Shown here piece after piece: positions 25,626 through 33,750 of a DNA stretch of 64,000 nucleotides. Position 1 is the first letter of the stretch, and each line of letters opens with the position of its first letter. Source of the DNA: Xenophilus azovorans DSM 13620 (GTDB lineage Bacteria > Pseudomonadota > Gammaproteobacteria > Burkholderiales > Burkholderiaceae_C); contig NZ_JQKD01000004.1 in NCBI RefSeq assembly GCF_000745855.1, positions 186,001 to 250,000 of the forward strand, in the 5' to 3' direction. The notes under the pieces are model-generated. The model worked only from the letters and a program-made list of their open reading frames with translations, searched no databases and was not told the origin of the DNA. A program made the position numbers and the translations under genes.

Positions 25626-26414
25626 TCAGGCCTTGAAGACCGGCGGCCGGCGCGCCTCGAAGGCGGCCAGTCCCTCGGAGACATCGTCGTTGAGCAGTTC
25701 GCGCGAGATCTGCACCTGCTCCATTTCGAGGCCTTCGTTCAGCGGCCGATCGAGACCCTGACGTGCCAGGCGCTTCATCGTCGCCAGGCCGATGCGGCTG
25801 CGCGAGGCAAGCTGGGTGCAGTAGGCCATCGAGGCGTCGGCCAGCTTGTCGGGCTCGACGACGTAGTTCACCAGGCCCCAGGCCAGCGCCGTGGGCGCAT
25901 CGATCCAGCGTGCGTTGAAGAAGAGATCGAGCGCGCGTCGCAGGCCCACGATGCGTGGCAGCCGCTGCGAGCCGCCCCAGCCCGGCACCAGGCCGTATTG
26001 CGCGTGCTGGTCGCCGATCTTGAAGTCGCTCGATGCGAAGACCACGTCGCAGGCCAGCATCAGCTCGCTGCCGCCGGCCAGTGCCAGGCCCTGGCAGGCG
26101 GCCACCACCGGCAACGGGCTTTCCTCCAGGCGCTGCAACACCACGTGACCGTAGCGGATGAAGTGCTCGACATCGGCGGGGTGGCTTCGCAGGCGCTTGA
26201 CTTCATCGAGGTCGGCGCCGGTGCAGAAGTGCTTGCCCTGGGCGCGAATGAGCACCGCCCGGACCCCCGAACCCGGCGCCTCGAACTCGTCGAGCGCGGC
26301 CGCAATCGCGCCATGAACCGACAACGACAGGCAATTGAACTTGTCGGGCCGCGCCAGCTCGATGACGCCCACCGCGCCGTCGCGGCCTACCCATACCGGG
26401 CTGGCGCCGCTCAC
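25626..26414 (-). CDS. Enoyl-CoA hydratase/isomerase family protein
   Basis: 262 residues. GKHFCTGADLDEVKRL and GLALAGGSELMLACDVVFAS carry the oxyanion hole and the first catalytic Glu (GGSELML); the second Glu position is Gln (GDQHAQYGLVPGWGGSQ). Activity is likely but could differ from plain hydration. The start is a GTG overlapping the TGA of the upstream dehydrogenase gene (GTGA), a sign of coupling; no ATG precedes the fold. Dehydrogenase followed by crotonase is a two-step beta-oxidation unit controlled from the region near 27.7 kb. Ends 16 bases before the HMG-CoA-lyase-like gene. Confidence 0.88.
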   Translation of the reverse strand: MSGASPVWVGRDGAVGVIELARPDKFNCLSLSVHGAIAAALDEFEAPGSGVRAVLIRAQGKHFCTGADLDEVKRLRSHPADVEHFIRYGHVVLQRLEESPLPVVAACQGLALAGGSELMLACDVVFASSDFKIGDQHAQYGLVPGWGGSQRLPRIVGLRRALDLFFNARWIDAPTALAWGLVNYVVEPDKLADASMAYCTQLASRSRIGLATMKRLARQGLDRPLNEGLEMEQVQISRELLNDDVSEGLAAFEARRPPVFKA

Positions 26415-27577
26415 TTGCGGTTCTCCGCCGCGTACTGCACCGCCATGCGCCCAGCGCGCTCGCGCGCGACGATGAGCTTCATCACCTGCGCGGTGCCGTC
26501 GCCGATCTCCAGGCCCATCACGTCGCGCAGGCGCTGCTGGTGCGGCAGGTCCATGCTCCAGCCGTAGTGGCCGAAGGTCAGGATGCACTGGTGGATGGCG
26601 TCGAACGAGGTCTTGGGGCCCATCCACTTGACCATCGCCGCCTCGGCGGTGTGCGGCTGCCCGGCATCGCGCAGCGCCAGCGCGTGATAGCTCAGCTGGC
26701 GACACGCCGCGATCAGGGTCTCGAACTCGACGATCGGGAACGACACGCCCTGGTACTGCACCAGCGGCGCGCCCATGGCCTGGCGCTCCTTCACGTACGC
26801 CCAGGTCTCGTCGATCGAGGCCTGCGCCGCGCCCAGACACTGCAGTGCGATCAGGATGCGACTGAAGTCGAAGCCCTGCATCACCTGTGTGAAGCCCTTG
26901 CCCTCGGCGCCCATCATGTTCTCGGCCGGGACGCGCACCTCGTCGAAGAACACCGAGCCGCGGCCGATGATCTTGCTGCCCACGTCGTTGAAGCGCGTGC
27001 GTTGGATGCCGGGCAGGTCCATCGGCACCAGGAAGGCGCTGATGCCGCGTGCGCCCGCGTCGGCGGCGCCGGTGCGCGCGAATAGGATCATCGCGTCGCA
27101 CTGGTCGGAGAAGGTGATCGAGGTCTTCTCGCCCGACAGCACGAAGTGCTTGCCGTCGCGCTTGGCCTTGAGTTGCAGGTTGGCGGCGTCGGAGCCTCCG
27201 CGTGGTTCCGTCAGCCCGAGGCCGATGATGGCCTCCCCGGCAACGAGCCTGGAGTTCCAGTGGCGCGCCAGTTCGGGGTTGGCGTTGCGGTGGACGATGG
27301 CGCCCATCAGCGAGCCGAGCAGTTGCAGGTAGCTGATGTTGAAGTCGCCATACGCCATCTCCTCGGTGATGACGCCCGAGGTGACACCGCTCAACCCGAG
27401 GCCCCCGTACTCCTCCGGCAGGTCCACTCCGATCAGCCCGAGCGCACCGATCTCCTTCATCAGCCCGCGGTCGAAGCCGGACTCGGCTTCGCGCGCCTGG
27501 TAACGGGGCTTGAGCTTCTCGCGGGCAAAGCGGCGGGCGACGTCGCGCAGCGCGATCTGGTCTTCGTTGAGCAGCAT
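26411..27577 (-). CDS. Acyl-CoA dehydrogenase
   Basis: 388 residues. LIGVDLPEEYGGLGLSGVTS in the N-terminal domain, GLTEPRGGSDAANLQL in the middle domain (note Arg-Gly), KERQAMGAPLVQYQGVSFPI and GLEIGDGTAQVMKLIVARE in the C-terminal domain. These variants are typical of dehydrogenases acting on cyclic or dicarboxylic-type acyl-CoAs, but I cannot name the substrate. The ATG has a strong AGGAG ribosome binding site 6 bases upstream. This is the first gene of the leftward unit divergent from the TetR gene; operator copy B lies 135 bases before its start. Confidence 0.91.
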   Translation of the reverse strand: MLLNEDQIALRDVARRFAREKLKPRYQAREAESGFDRGLMKEIGALGLIGVDLPEEYGGLGLSGVTSGVITEEMAYGDFNISYLQLLGSLMGAIVHRNANPELARHWNSRLVAGEAIIGLGLTEPRGGSDAANLQLKAKRDGKHFVLSGEKTSITFSDQCDAMILFARTGAADAGARGISAFLVPMDLPGIQRTRFNDVGSKIIGRGSVFFDEVRVPAENMMGAEGKGFTQVMQGFDFSRILIALQCLGAAQASIDETWAYVKERQAMGAPLVQYQGVSFPIVEFETLIAACRQLSYHALALRDAGQPHTAEAAMVKWMGPKTSFDAIHQCILTFGHYGWSMDLPHQQRLRDVMGLEIGDGTAQVMKLIVARERAGRMAVQYAAENRK

Positions 27578-27711
27578 GCGGAACTCCTGAGGGCTGTGAT
27601 CGATGGACTGGCGCCGACCTGCCGCCGAGGGACGCAGTTGCCGCGCACTCGCGCGTCGGCGCGTGCCTTGCACCTCCGATTGGCAGGACTCAAGCGCCAT
27701 GATAGCATTGT

Positions 27712-27725
27712 CGAACAGACGTTAG
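27712..27725 (-). promoter_or_regulatory. TetR-type operator dyad, copy B
   Basis: Minus strand CTAACGTCTGTTCG, one mismatch to CNAACGNNCGTTNG, in the 230-base divergent region between the dehydrogenase gene at 27577 and the TetR gene at 27808. The surrounding 22 bases match copy A except for one base. A -10-like TATCAT on the minus strand follows a few bases downstream of the site, so binding there would block transcription toward the dehydrogenase. A further half-site TCGAACA sits at 27802-27808 at the TetR start codon, which could serve autoregulation. All functional roles are inferred. Confidence 0.6.
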
Positions 27726-27807
27726 TTAGCCGCACACCCAGAGAAAGGCGTCGCCGCTTGCACCGCTAGAATGCCTGCTTCGTTTGTAACCTGCCCAACC
27801 TTCGAAC

Positions 27808-28431
27808 ATGGCCACCAAGACTCGTGAAGGCACCGCAAGCGCGGAGGTCGACACCGCCACGCGCGAGCGCATCCTGCTCGAGGCATCGCGGCTGTTTCGC
27901 CACCACGGCTACGCGGCGACGACGCTGCGCGAAGTGGCCGACGCGGCGGGCATCAAGGCCGGCAGCATCTACTACCACTTCGAGTCGAAGGAGCAGATCC
28001 TGGGCGAGGTGCTGGACAAGGGCATTCTCGCGGTCGCCAAGGCGGTGCGCGAGCGGGTGGAGGCCCTGCCCCAGGGTGCCACCGCGCGCAAGAAGGTGGC
28101 CGCGGCCATCGAGGGGCATCTCTGGGGGCTTCTGCACCACGGCGACTTCACGTCGGCCAACATCCGCATCTACGGCCAGATTCCACCGGCGGCGAAGAAC
28201 CGCCACCGCAAGGTGCGGCGCGACTACGCCGACTACTGGGATGCGCTGCTCGACGAAGCGTTGCAGCGGGGCGAGTTGCGCCGCGACATCGGGGCCACCA
28301 TTGCCCGCCTGTTCGTGATCGGCGCGCTGAACTGGACGGTCGAGTGGTACAACCCGCAGAAGGGTTCCTTCGACGACTTCGTCGAACAGATCACCACGAT
28401 CGTGTTCGACGGCACCTTCGTGAAGGAGTAA
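27808..28431 (+). CDS. TetR-family transcriptional regulator of acyl-CoA catabolism
   Basis: 207 residues. The N-terminal helix-turn-helix spans about residues 20-65 (RILLEASRLFRHHGYAATTL, IKAGSIYYHFESKEQILGEV). SIYYHFxSKEQIL and the C-terminal GALNWTVEWYNPQKG pattern are typical of the acyl-CoA-responsive TetR group (FadR-Bacillus, PaaR, LiuQ-like), whose members release DNA on binding acyl-CoA. It is central in the cluster, divergent from a dehydrogenase gene, and first in a plus-strand unit with MaoC and ETF:ubiquinone oxidoreductase genes. It is the only regulator in the window and the natural candidate to bind the five 14-bp dyads. The inducing acyl-CoA is unknown. Confidence 0.92.
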   Translation: MATKTREGTASAEVDTATRERILLEASRLFRHHGYAATTLREVADAAGIKAGSIYYHFESKEQILGEVLDKGILAVAKAVRERVEALPQGATARKKVAAAIEGHLWGLLHHGDFTSANIRIYGQIPPAAKNRHRKVRRDYADYWDALLDEALQRGELRRDIGATIARLFVIGALNWTVEWYNPQKGSFDDFVEQITTIVFDGTFVKE

Positions 28432-28437
28432 TCCGCG

Positions 28438-28944
28438 GTGAGTGTGAAGCCGGGTTGGCAGGGGCGCTTCTTCGAGGACTTCGAGGTCGGCGACGAATAC
28501 CGCCATCCGCTGGGCCGCACCGTCACCCAGCACGACAACATCTGGTTCACGCTGCTGACGCAGAACGTGGCCAACGTCCACTTCGACGCGCACTACGCCG
28601 CCAAGACCGAGTTCGGCAAGCCGCTGGTGAACTCGTGCTTCACGTTGGCCCTGGTCACCGGCCAGTCGGTCATCGACGTCTCGTACAACGTCTTCGCCAA
28701 TCTTGGCTGGGACGAGGTGCGCCTGCCGAACCCGGTGTTCGAGGGCGACACGATCTATGCACGCTCCACGGTGCTCGAAATGCGCGAATCGAAGTCGCGC
28801 CCGAACCTCGGCGTGGTGAGCGTGGCGACCGAAGGCTTCAACCAGGACGGCGTGGTCGTTTGCATCTTCAAGCGCACGCTGCTGGTCTACCGGCGCGGCA
28901 TGGCGCCAGACCGCGCGCCGCCCGTCCCCCCATCCACAAGCTGA
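28438..28944 (+). CDS. MaoC-like hydratase (mesaconyl-/enoyl-CoA hydratase type)
   Basis: 168 residues, single hotdog. The start FFEDFEVGDEYRHPLGRTVT and TQNVANVHFDAHYAAKTEFG near residue 40 match the MaoC loop of the group that hydrates 2-enoyl-CoAs, with the VHFD replacing the more usual PxHxD. TRGTVL-type later motifs are seen as YARSTVLEMRESKSRPN. The GTG start has AAGGAG 8 bases upstream, inside the end of the TetR gene; only 6 bases separate the genes. It likely provides the hydration step for the unit controlled by the TetR protein. Confidence 0.87.
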   Translation: MSVKPGWQGRFFEDFEVGDEYRHPLGRTVTQHDNIWFTLLTQNVANVHFDAHYAAKTEFGKPLVNSCFTLALVTGQSVIDVSYNVFANLGWDEVRLPNPVFEGDTIYARSTVLEMRESKSRPNLGVVSVATEGFNQDGVVVCIFKRTLLVYRRGMAPDRAPPVPPSTS

Positions 28945-28952
28945 ACGAAAGC

Positions 28953-28972
28953 GCGCACGCAGCGGCGTGCGC
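28953..28972 (+). repeat. GC-rich hairpin directly before the ETF:ubiquinone oxidoreductase start
   Basis: GCGCACGC, loop AGCG, GCGTGCGC: a perfect 8-bp stem ending 5 bases before the ATG at 28978. There is no T-run. In RNA it would cover the place where a ribosome binding site is expected, and none is visible. It could limit translation of the downstream gene, act as an attenuator, or mean that the true start is a later in-frame ATG. Confidence 0.5.
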
Positions 28973-28977
28973 GGGCC

Positions 28978-30657
28978 ATGCCAGTGAACACACAGGAACT
29001 CATCGAGCGTTACGGCCCGCGCGAGGCCATGGAATACGACGTCGTCGTGGTCGGCGCCGGCCCGGCCGGGCTGGCCGCGGCAATCCGTCTCAAGCAGCTA
29101 CAACCCGAGGCATCGGTCGTCGTCATCGAGAAGGGCTCGGAACCCGGCGCGCACATCCTGTCCGGTGCGGTGATGGACCCGCGCGCCATCACCGAGCTGC
29201 TGCCTGACTGGAAGGCGCGCGACGCCCCGTTGCTGCAGCCGGTGACCGGCGACGACGTGCTGTTCCTGTCGCCCACCGGGAGCCGGCGCACGCCCGACTG
29301 GCTGGTGCCGCGCAACCTGCACAACCACGGCTGCTACGTGGTCTCGCTCGGCAACGTGGTGCGCTGGCTGGCCCAGCAGGCCGAGGCCCTGGGCGTGGAG
29401 ATCTTCCCGGGCTTCGCTGCCGCCGAGGTGCTCCACGACGAGCAGGGCGCGGTGCGCGGCGTGGCCACCGGTAACATGGGCATCGGCAAGAGCGGCGAGC
29501 CCGGTGATGCGTTCCAGCTCGGCATGGAACTGGTGGGCAAGTACACGGTGTTCGCCGAGGGCGCGCGCGGGCACCTGGGCAAGCAGCTCATCGCGCGCTA
29601 CCGCCTCGACGAGGGTCGCGACCCGCAGAGCTTCGCCATCGGCATCAAGGAGCTGTGGGAGATCGATCCGCAGCGCGCCCAGCCCGGCCGCGTGGTGCAC
29701 ACCGCCGGCTGGCCGATGACCGACGACACCTTCGGCGGTGGATTCCTGTACCACCTGTCGGACAACAAGGTGACGCTGGGCTTCGTGATCGGGCTCGATT
29801 ACCGCAACCCGCACCTGAGCCCGTTCGAGGAGATGCAGCGCTGGAAGACCCATCCGGCGATCCGCGCCCACATCGAAGGCGGCAAGCGCCTGGCCTACGG
29901 TGCGCGCGCCATCAACAACGGCACGCCGCAGGCGCTGCCCAAGACGGTGTTCCCGGGCGGCGCGCTGGTGGGCTGCGATGCCGGCTACCTGAATGCGGCG
30001 CGCATCAAGGGCAGCCACGCCGCCATCAAGAGCGGCATGCTGTGCGCCGAGGCCCTGGCCGCGGCGCTTACCGCGGGGCGACAACGCGACGAGTTGAGCG
30101 CCTACCCCGAAGCCTTCGCCGCCAGCTGGCTGCACGACGAGCTGAAGCAGACGCGCAACTTCAAGCTGTGGTTCAAGAAGGGCAAGCTCACGGGGCAGCT
30201 GATGACGGGCATCGAGCAGTGGCTGCTGCCCAAGCTCGGCATCACGAGCCCGCCGTGGACGCTGCACGCGAGCCAACGCGACCACGAAACGCTGCTGCCG
30301 GCCGACCAGGCCACACCGATCGCCTACCCCAAGCCGGACGGCGTGATCAGCTTCGACCGACTGGGCTCGGTGTTCCTGAGCAACACCAACCACGAAGAGA
30401 ACCAGCCCGCGCACCTGACGCTGAAGAATGCCTCGGTGCCCGTGGCGGTGAACCTGAAGCGCTTCGCTGGGCCCGAGACGCGCTACTGCCCGGCCGGGGT
30501 GTACGAGTTCGTCGAAGAGGCCGGCGGCCCGCGGCGGCTGCAGATCAACGCGCAGAACTGCGTGCACTGCAAGACCTGCGACATCAAGGACCCGACGCAG
30601 AACATCGTCTGGGTCACGCCCGAGGGCGGCGGCGGCCCGGTCTATGCCGGCATGTGA
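28978..30657 (+). CDS. Electron-transfer flavoprotein:ubiquinone oxidoreductase
   Basis: 559 residues, full length for this inner-membrane-associated FAD/4Fe-4S enzyme that passes electrons from ETF to quinone. FAD motif DVVVVGAGPAGLAAAIRLKQ (about residues 21-40), GSEPGAHILSGAVMDP, GYLNAARIKGSHAAIKSGM for the quinone-site domain, and the C-terminal cluster ligands RYCPAGVYEF plus NCVHCKTCDIKDP (four Cys). Its presence matches the nine acyl-CoA dehydrogenases in the window, although no etfA or etfB gene is seen. The conserved part begins at about residue 19, and an in-frame ATG at 29029 is an alternative start given the hairpin before the annotated one. Confidence 0.95.
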   Translation: MPVNTQELIERYGPREAMEYDVVVVGAGPAGLAAAIRLKQLQPEASVVVIEKGSEPGAHILSGAVMDPRAITELLPDWKARDAPLLQPVTGDDVLFLSPTGSRRTPDWLVPRNLHNHGCYVVSLGNVVRWLAQQAEALGVEIFPGFAAAEVLHDEQGAVRGVATGNMGIGKSGEPGDAFQLGMELVGKYTVFAEGARGHLGKQLIARYRLDEGRDPQSFAIGIKELWEIDPQRAQPGRVVHTAGWPMTDDTFGGGFLYHLSDNKVTLGFVIGLDYRNPHLSPFEEMQRWKTHPAIRAHIEGGKRLAYGARAINNGTPQALPKTVFPGGALVGCDAGYLNAARIKGSHAAIKSGMLCAEALAAALTAGRQRDELSAYPEAFAASWLHDELKQTRNFKLWFKKGKLTGQLMTGIEQWLLPKLGITSPPWTLHASQRDHETLLPADQATPIAYPKPDGVISFDRLGSVFLSNTNHEENQPAHLTLKNASVPVAVNLKRFAGPETRYCPAGVYEFVEEAGGPRRLQINAQNCVHCKTCDIKDPTQNIVWVTPEGGGGPVYAGM

Positions 30658-30673
30658 CGACGAGGATGAAGCC

Positions 30674-31549
30674 TTGATTCAGGAAGAAGCCCCATCGTTC
30701 GGATTCGACGACGCTGCGCTGGCCGCACTGCCGCTCGTCTACCAGCCCGGCCTCTGCGACGGCCTGGTCGTGATGGTCTCCGGCGCCGGCAGCGGCATCG
30801 GCAAGGCCATCGCCTTCCTCTACGCGCGGCTGGGCGCACGGCTTGTCATCTGCGGCCGCGACCGCGCCAAGCTCGAGGCCTGCGAACGCTGGCTGCGCCG
30901 GCTGGGCAGCCCCGACGTGCTGGTGCAGCCCACCGACATCCGCCACACCGAGGCCATCGCAGCGCTGTTCGACGCCACCTACCAGCACTTCGGCCGCCTG
31001 GACGTGCAGGTCAACAACGCCGGCGGCCAGTTTCCGAAAGCCGCGCTGGACATCAGCCCCAAGGGCTGGAAGGCGGTGGTCGACAACAACCTCAACGGCA
31101 CATGGTTCATGATGCACGAGGCCGCCAGGCGCTGGCGCGACGCAGGCCAGCCGGGCAGCATCGTCAACATCGTGCTCACCTTCCAGCGCGGCTTTCCTGG
31201 TGTGGCGCACAGCTGCGCGGCGCGCGCCGCCGTCACCTACCTGTCCAAGACGGTGGCGGTGGAGTGGGCGCCCTACGGTATCCGCGTCAACTGCGTGGCG
31301 CCCGGCGTCATCGAGAGCAGTGGCTTCGCGGCCTACTCGCCCGAGGCGCGGGCCAAGTTCTCGCGCGGCAACCCGATGCTGCGCCACGGCAACGTGCAGG
31401 ACATCGCCAACGCGGTGGTCTACCTCACGGGCCCGAGCGGCGAATTCGTCAACGGCGAGCTGCTCAACGTCGATGGTGGCGGCATCCTCTGGGGCGAGCT
31501 GTGGACCATCCCCAAGCCGGCCTACTTCAGCGCAGAGGAGACGGCATGA
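30674..31549 (+). CDS. SDR resembling trans-2-enoyl-CoA reductase (PECR/DECR type)
   Basis: About 291 residues from the proposed TTG, which has GAGGA 8 bases upstream and gives the same N-terminal length as its tandem paralogue; an in-frame ATG at 30644 overlaps the previous gene and is the alternative. NADP motif VSGAGSGIGKAIAFLYARLG, NNAGGQFPKAALDISP, then GFPGVAHSCAARAAVTYLSK, where YxxxK is replaced by S..R as in PECR. Likely NADPH-dependent reduction of an enoyl- or dienoyl-CoA. Stop overlaps the start of the next reductase gene (ATGA). Close paralogue, so a heteromer or two chain-length specificities are possible. Confidence 0.85.
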   Translation: MIQEEAPSFGFDDAALAALPLVYQPGLCDGLVVMVSGAGSGIGKAIAFLYARLGARLVICGRDRAKLEACERWLRRLGSPDVLVQPTDIRHTEAIAALFDATYQHFGRLDVQVNNAGGQFPKAALDISPKGWKAVVDNNLNGTWFMMHEAARRWRDAGQPGSIVNIVLTFQRGFPGVAHSCAARAAVTYLSKTVAVEWAPYGIRVNCVAPGVIESSGFAAYSPEARAKFSRGNPMLRHGNVQDIANAVVYLTGPSGEFVNGELLNVDGGGILWGELWTIPKPAYFSAEETA

Positions 31550-32427
31550 CTGCCGCCGAAGAGCAACCCCGCTTCGGCCCCGGCGACCGCGCGCTGGCCG
31601 AGTTGCCCACGGTCTACCGCGACGATCTCTTCGCCGGCAAGGTGGTGCTCGTGTCCGGCGCCGGCAGCGGCATCGGCAAGGCCATCGCCTTCCTGTATGC
31701 CCGCCTCGGAGCCACGCTGGCCATCTGCGGCCGCAAGGCCGATGCGCTGGAGCGCTGCGCCGAGCAGTTGCGCACGCTCGGCGGCGGCCGTGAGGTTCTG
31801 GCCTTCCCGATGAGCATCCGCGACCCCGAGCAGGTCGAAGCCCTCTTCGAAGCCGTGTGGCGGCGCTTTGGCGGCCTGGACGTGCTGATCAACAACGCCG
31901 GCGGCCAGTTCGCGGCGCACGCGATGGACTTCACCGAGAAGGGCTGGAACGCGGTCATCGACACCAACCTCAACGGCACCTGGTACATGATGCAGGCCGC
32001 CGCCAAGCGCTGGGTGCGCGACGGCAAACGCGGCGGCAACATCGTCACCATCGCAGCGGCGGTGGACCGCGGCCTGCCGGGCATGGCACACACCGCGGCC
32101 TCGCGGGCCGGCGTGATCGCGCTGTCGAAGACGCTGGCCGTCGAGTGGGCCGAGCACGACATCCGCGTCAACTGCATCGGCGCCGGTGCGATCGAGAGCA
32201 ACGGCTTCAACAACTACAAGGAAGAGCACGTCGACGGGCTCTTCCGCACCAACCCCATGAAGCGCGCCGGCGACGTGCAGGACGTGGCCGAAGCGGTGGT
32301 CTACCTCACCGCCCCCTCGGGCAAGTACATCACGGGCGAAACCATCAACATCGACGGCGGCATGGTGCTGTGGGGCGAGTTCTGGCCCGCCGGCATGCCC
32401 GACCACTTCCGGCCGCCTGCTGCATGA
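31546..32427 (+). CDS. SDR resembling trans-2-enoyl-CoA reductase (PECR/DECR type), tandem paralogue
   Basis: 293 residues. LPTVYRDDLFAGKVVLVSGA then GSGIGKAIAFLYARLGATLA near the N-terminus, NNAGGQFAAHAMDFTEKGW, and GLPGMAHTAASRAGVIALSK in the catalytic region, again with Ser/Thr and Arg instead of Tyr and Lys. The sequence is strongly similar to the preceding gene over its whole length, showing tandem duplication. Both ends overlap neighbours by 4 bases (ATGA), so reductase, reductase and CoA-transferase are translated as one coupled unit. Role: reduction of an unsaturated or dienoyl-CoA intermediate; details unknown. Confidence 0.88.
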   Translation: MTAAEEQPRFGPGDRALAELPTVYRDDLFAGKVVLVSGAGSGIGKAIAFLYARLGATLAICGRKADALERCAEQLRTLGGGREVLAFPMSIRDPEQVEALFEAVWRRFGGLDVLINNAGGQFAAHAMDFTEKGWNAVIDTNLNGTWYMMQAAAKRWVRDGKRGGNIVTIAAAVDRGLPGMAHTAASRAGVIALSKTLAVEWAEHDIRVNCIGAGAIESNGFNNYKEEHVDGLFRTNPMKRAGDVQDVAEAVVYLTAPSGKYITGETINIDGGMVLWGEFWPAGMPDHFRPPAA

Positions 32428-33662
32428 CCCCACGAGACCCTTCCCACCCGCTGCCCGCAGGACCGCTTGCCGGCGTGCGCATCGTCGACCTCACAGGCGT
32501 CGTGATGGGGCCCTTTGCCTCGCAGATCCTGGCCGACTTCGGCGCCGACGTGATCAAGGTCGAGTCGCCCGAAGGCGACACTGTGCGCCACATCGGGCCC
32601 AGCCGCAGCAAGGGCATGGGGCCGATGTACCTGGCGCTCAACCGCAACAAGCGCAGCGTCGCGCTCGACCTGCGCCACCCCGACGCGCTGGCCGCGTTGC
32701 AGCGGCTGATCGAGGGCGCCGACGTGCTCCTGTTCAACCTGCGGCCGGCCTCGATGGCGCGCCTGGGGCTGAGCTACGACGAGGTGGCGCTCCTGAACCC
32801 GCGCATCGTCTACTGCGGCTGCTACGGCTTCGGCGAAGGCGGGCGCTATGCCGGCAAACCGGCCCTCGACGACCTGATCCAGGGCTCGGTGGCGCTGCCG
32901 TCGCTGGTGGGCCGCGTCACCGGCGAGCCGCGCTACCTGCCCACCAACCTGTGCGACCGCACGACCGGCCTCACGGCCGTGTACAGCGTGCTGGCCGCGC
33001 TCTACGCACGCGAGAAGACCGGCCGCGGCCAGGCCATCGAAGTGCCGATGTTCGAGACCATGACGCAGTTCGTGCTCTCCGACCACATGTTCGGCAAGAC
33101 CTTCGACCCTCCGCTGGCCGACGCCGGCTACGTGCGGCTGCTAGCCAAGGACCGCCGGCCGCTGTGCACGAAGGACGGCCACATCTGCGTGCTGATCTAC
33201 ATCGACCGCCACTGGAAGAGCTTCTGCGAGATGCTCGGCCGCCGCGACATGCTCGAGGATCCGCGCTTCCTGCGCATGTCCGACCGCACGCGCAACGTCG
33301 ATGCCCTCTACGCCTTCGTGGCCGAGGTGATTGCCACGCGCACCACGGCCGAGTGGATGGAGGCGCTGGCCCGGGCCGACATCCCGGTGGCGCCGATGCA
33401 CACGCCCGACAGCCTGATGGACGACCCGCACCTGGCCGACGTGGGGATGTTCGAGTGGATCGAGCACCCGAGCGAGGGCCGCATCCGGCAGATGAACGTG
33501 CCGGGCTCGTGGTCCGACACGCCGCCCGCGGTACGCCGGCATGCGCCGCTGCTGGGCGAGAACACGCGCGAGATCCTGGCCGAGGCGGGCTATGCGGCCG
33601 AAGAGATCGATCGGCTGTTGGCCGGCGGCGCGGCACGCGAGCCCGCGGCAGAAGGCGACTGA
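32424..33662 (+). CDS. Family III CoA-transferase (CaiB/BaiF)
   Basis: 412 residues. AGVRIVDLTGVVMGPFASQI and VIKVESPEGDTVRHIGPSR mark the N-terminal fold; KPALDDLIQGSVALPSLVGR holds the expected nucleophilic Asp. TFDPPLADAGYVRLLAKDRR parallels the equivalent region of the transferase at 1536, so these two are paralogues of one subgroup. It closes the plus-strand unit TetR-MaoC-ETF:QO-reductase-reductase. It may activate the pathway's entry acid using a CoA ester made later in the route, saving ATP (inference). The following racemase gene is convergent 88 bases away. Confidence 0.9.
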   Translation: MTPRDPSHPLPAGPLAGVRIVDLTGVVMGPFASQILADFGADVIKVESPEGDTVRHIGPSRSKGMGPMYLALNRNKRSVALDLRHPDALAALQRLIEGADVLLFNLRPASMARLGLSYDEVALLNPRIVYCGCYGFGEGGRYAGKPALDDLIQGSVALPSLVGRVTGEPRYLPTNLCDRTTGLTAVYSVLAALYAREKTGRGQAIEVPMFETMTQFVLSDHMFGKTFDPPLADAGYVRLLAKDRRPLCTKDGHICVLIYIDRHWKSFCEMLGRRDMLEDPRFLRMSDRTRNVDALYAFVAEVIATRTTAEWMEALARADIPVAPMHTPDSLMDDPHLADVGMFEWIEHPSEGRIRQMNVPGSWSDTPPAVRRHAPLLGENTREILAEAGYAAEEIDRLLAGGAAREPAAEGD

Positions 33663-33707
33663 GGAGCGGTGGCGGCTGTTGCGCGGCCACCCACCGCAAC
33701 CTGCCCG

Positions 33708-33731
33708 GCGGCCCGGCCTCCGCGGGGCCGC
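33708..33731. terminator. Possible bidirectional terminator hairpin between convergent genes
   Basis: GCGGCCC, 10-base loop, GGGCCGC in the 88-base gap between two convergent genes. The stem is strong but not followed by a T-run on either strand, so it is at best a Rho-assisted or weak terminator. Position is the main argument. Confidence 0.35.
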
Positions 33732-33750
33732 TACGAGCTTCCTGCCCGCA

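Noticed and set aside
23341-27732. The repeated 22-base stretch as transposon ends or a recombination site
   Set aside because: The two copies are in the same orientation, occur before genes with a shared dyad, and there is no transposase or target-site duplication; an operator explains them better.
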